Origin: Gadus chalcogrammus | Lineage: Eukaryota > Chordata > Actinopteri > Gadiformes > Gadidae | Length of the DNA stretch: 64,000 bases | Assembly: GCF_026213295.1 (NCBI RefSeq) | Contig: NC_079424.1 | Span: 11,054,650-11,118,649 of the forward strand | Reading direction: 5' to 3' | In this document: piece by piece, positions 62,185 through 64,000 of the stretch | Position numbering within the stretch: position 1 is the stretch's first letter | Layout: the number at the start of each line of letters is the position of its first letter | The notes under the pieces: model-generated | Database searches by the model: none | Told to the model about the DNA's origin: nothing | Seen by the model: only the letters and a program-made list of their open reading frames with translations | Made by a program: the position numbers and the translations under genes

Positions 62185-64000
62185 TTAACTACAGTCTTTT
62201 GGCAGAAGGAGAACTACTTCTGACACAGGTCTTAGGAACACCTTCGGAGAACCTTGATCCGATGTCCTGAGCTCCACCTTCCTTACTTTGCTGTCTCTCC
62301 CTGGAAAGACAGCTGTGATCATCGCCATAGGCCACACGTTGCGTGCGGCTTGATTGTCCTTCAGGAGCACAATGTCCCCTTCTTTCAGGTCCCGGTGGGA
62401 ATCTCTCCATTTCCGGCGGGCTTGCAGAGTGGGAAGGAACTCCTGACGCCAGCGACGCCAGAATCTGTCGGCAAGGGCTTGGACTTGTCTCCATTGTCTG
62501 CTGAGAAGATCCTTGTCTGTGAAGTCTCCGTGCGGTGGGGTAACCCCAATCTTCTGGGTAAGTATCATTGCAGGAGATAGTATGAAGGGTGACTCTGGGT
62601 CAGTGGACACTGGAACGAGAGGTCTGGCATTGATTATTGCAGACACTTCCATCATGAGGGTGCACAGGACGTCATGGGTAAGTTGAATGTTCTCTTGAAG
62701 TAGGATAGCGTCCAGGATCCGTCTCGACAGGCCTATCATACGTTCCCATGATCCTCCCATATGGGACGCATGAGGAGGATTGAAAACCCATGAGCACCCT
62801 TGCTGACTCAAGAAGTTCTGAACTGTGCTGTCAGGTTGTTGTTTGCTCATTCCTAGTTCCTTTGCTGCGGCTACGAAGTTTGTTCCGCAGTCCGATCTTA
62901 TTTGCTTCGCAGGTCCTCTTATGGCAAAGAAACGTCTCAATGCATTAATGCAACTTGACGTGTCCATGGAGTCAATGATCTCGATGTGCACGGCTCGGGA
63001 ACTCATGCAGCAAAAGAGCATCGCCCATCTCTTGCTTTGGGCCTGTCCACCCCGTGTGCGTCTGGAGATGACCTGCCATGGTCCGAACACATCCACTCCT
63101 ACATAGGTGAAGGGTGGGCATGTGTGCAGGCGTTCTTGTGGCAAGTCGGCCATGAGTTGTACCTCTGTTCTTCGGCGTAACCTTCGGCACACTACACATT
63201 TGTGCAGAACTGATGCAATTAACCCTTTTCCGCCTATTACCCAGAAGCCTGCTGCTCTCAGGGCCCCTTCTGTGAGGTGGCGGCCTTGATGTTTGACGTC
63301 TTCGTGATACTGTCGAACCAGTAGCAGAGAAACCTGACTGTTCTTGGGTAAGATGATAGGGTTCTTTTCCGGATTGCTCAAGTCGGCGTGTTTCAATCTT
63401 CCGCCCACACGAATGAGGTCGCCTTCAAGAATAGGTCTGAGCTTCTGAATGGAACTGTCTTTGGTTACAGCTCGTCCGAGCTCCAGAGCTGTGAGCTCTT
63501 TTGTGAAGACATCTTCTTGAGCAGCTCTGATGACGATGTGTCTCGCCTGAGCCAACTCATCCGGAGTACGTGGAAGGCTGCAGTGGTGCCATCCTTTACA
63601 GTCACTGGACGTGCTGTGTCTGTAAGCTCTGGCTATGTGAATTAGTAGCGCAATAGCCCTTGTGAGGGAGCACATGGAAGAGAAGCGCTGAAAACGTTCG
63701 GCGCTAAGGCCTTGAGTTTGAGTCTGAGTCAGGAAACTACACACTTCAGGGCGTATGTCCGAATCTGATTCTGGGTTAATAAGTCCAAATGTCTGACTTG
63801 TTTCTTTCTCGGGTAGTCTTTGTTTGTGCAAAAAAGCTGGTCCAGTGAACCACGTTGTCTGTGTCAGTTTGGACGCAGGAACTGACCTGGATGCGTGGTC
63901 AGCCGGGTTGTCCTCTGTGTTGACGTAGAACCATTGGTCAGGTTTTGTGGACTGACGAATTCGTCGGACTCGATTATGAACATAAACGTAGAAGCGTTTG
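62185..64000 (-). mobile_element. BEL/Pao LTR retrotransposon pol, 3' part
   Basis: One open frame on the minus strand enters from beyond the right edge and runs to a stop. In order: end of the RNase H region (NTEDNPADHASR, near 63900), an integrase zinc-finger (H at about 63304 and 63289, CVVC at about 63190), the integrase core with VDVFGPW (about 63090), RSDCGTNF (about 62890) and GGSWERM (about 62745) supplying the D, D and E residues, and a C-terminal DUF5641-type domain (WRRWRQEFLPTLQ). No frameshift or stop is seen in the 605 codons visible, so the copy may be young. The gag, protease and most of the reverse transcriptase lie outside. It is on the same strand as aqp7. Confidence 0.92.

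Noticed and set aside
62254..63645. Plus-strand open frames opposite the retrotransposon
   Set aside because: They are shadows of the long minus-strand pol frame and show no independent similarity.

Overview
This is vertebrate nuclear DNA, almost certainly from a teleost fish. It has no operons or ribosome binding sites; instead there are four spliced genes with GT-AG (twice GC-AG) introns, very dense long (CA)n/(GT)n and (GA)n microsatellites, poly(C) runs, an L2-like LINE remnant, MITE-like elements and a BEL/Pao retrotransposon. Very long uninterrupted dinucleotide arrays (100-150 bp) every one to two kilobases are what is known of cod-like (gadiform) genomes; this placement is an inference.

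Layout. (1) About 1-26.1 kb, plus strand: the 3' two thirds of celf4, a CELF-family RNA-binding protein, from the conserved 49-bp exon through RRM2, the divergent linker and RRM3 to the stop. RRM1 and the promoter lie left of the window. A 111-bp phase-1 cassette exon sits in the long intron. (2) 26.1 to about 34.3 kb: the 3' side of celf4, probably a long 3' UTR, with a (GT)n array, a 42-bp minisatellite and several UGUANAUA (Pumilio-type) motifs. (3) 34.8-52.3 kb, minus strand: a complete ortholog of KIAA1328 (hinderin), 13 exons including one 78-bp exon that I infer from splice sites and phase, about 610 codons. (4) 52.7-54.7 kb, plus strand: complete tpgs2 (tubulin polyglutamylase complex subunit 2), 7 exons, 288 codons, head-to-head with KIAA1328 across a 411-bp bidirectional promoter. 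(5) 56.5-60.5 kb, minus strand: a complete aquaglyceroporin, best matching AQP7, 6 exons, 314 codons; its fourth intron carries a LINE remnant starting almost at the splice donor and a TTAA-flanked palindromic MITE. (6) 61.7-64.0 kb, minus strand: the 3' end of a BEL/Pao retrotransposon (RNase H end, integrase, stop, probable 3' LTR), running off the right edge.

The order CELF4 - KIAA1328 - TPGS2, with CELF4 and KIAA1328 convergent and KIAA1328 and TPGS2 divergent, is the arrangement I know from human chromosome 18q12, and supports the gene names. The genes do not form a pathway; they are neighbours by conserved synteny. I see no new gene system. The most interesting signals are UG/CA arrays placed next to celf4 exons (a plausible target for CELF proteins themselves), exon-flanking complementary arrays, an in-frame stop-free intron and an extra exon in KIAA1328, the LINE fused in frame to an aqp7 exon, and an unexplained intronic hairpin near 17.1 kb.
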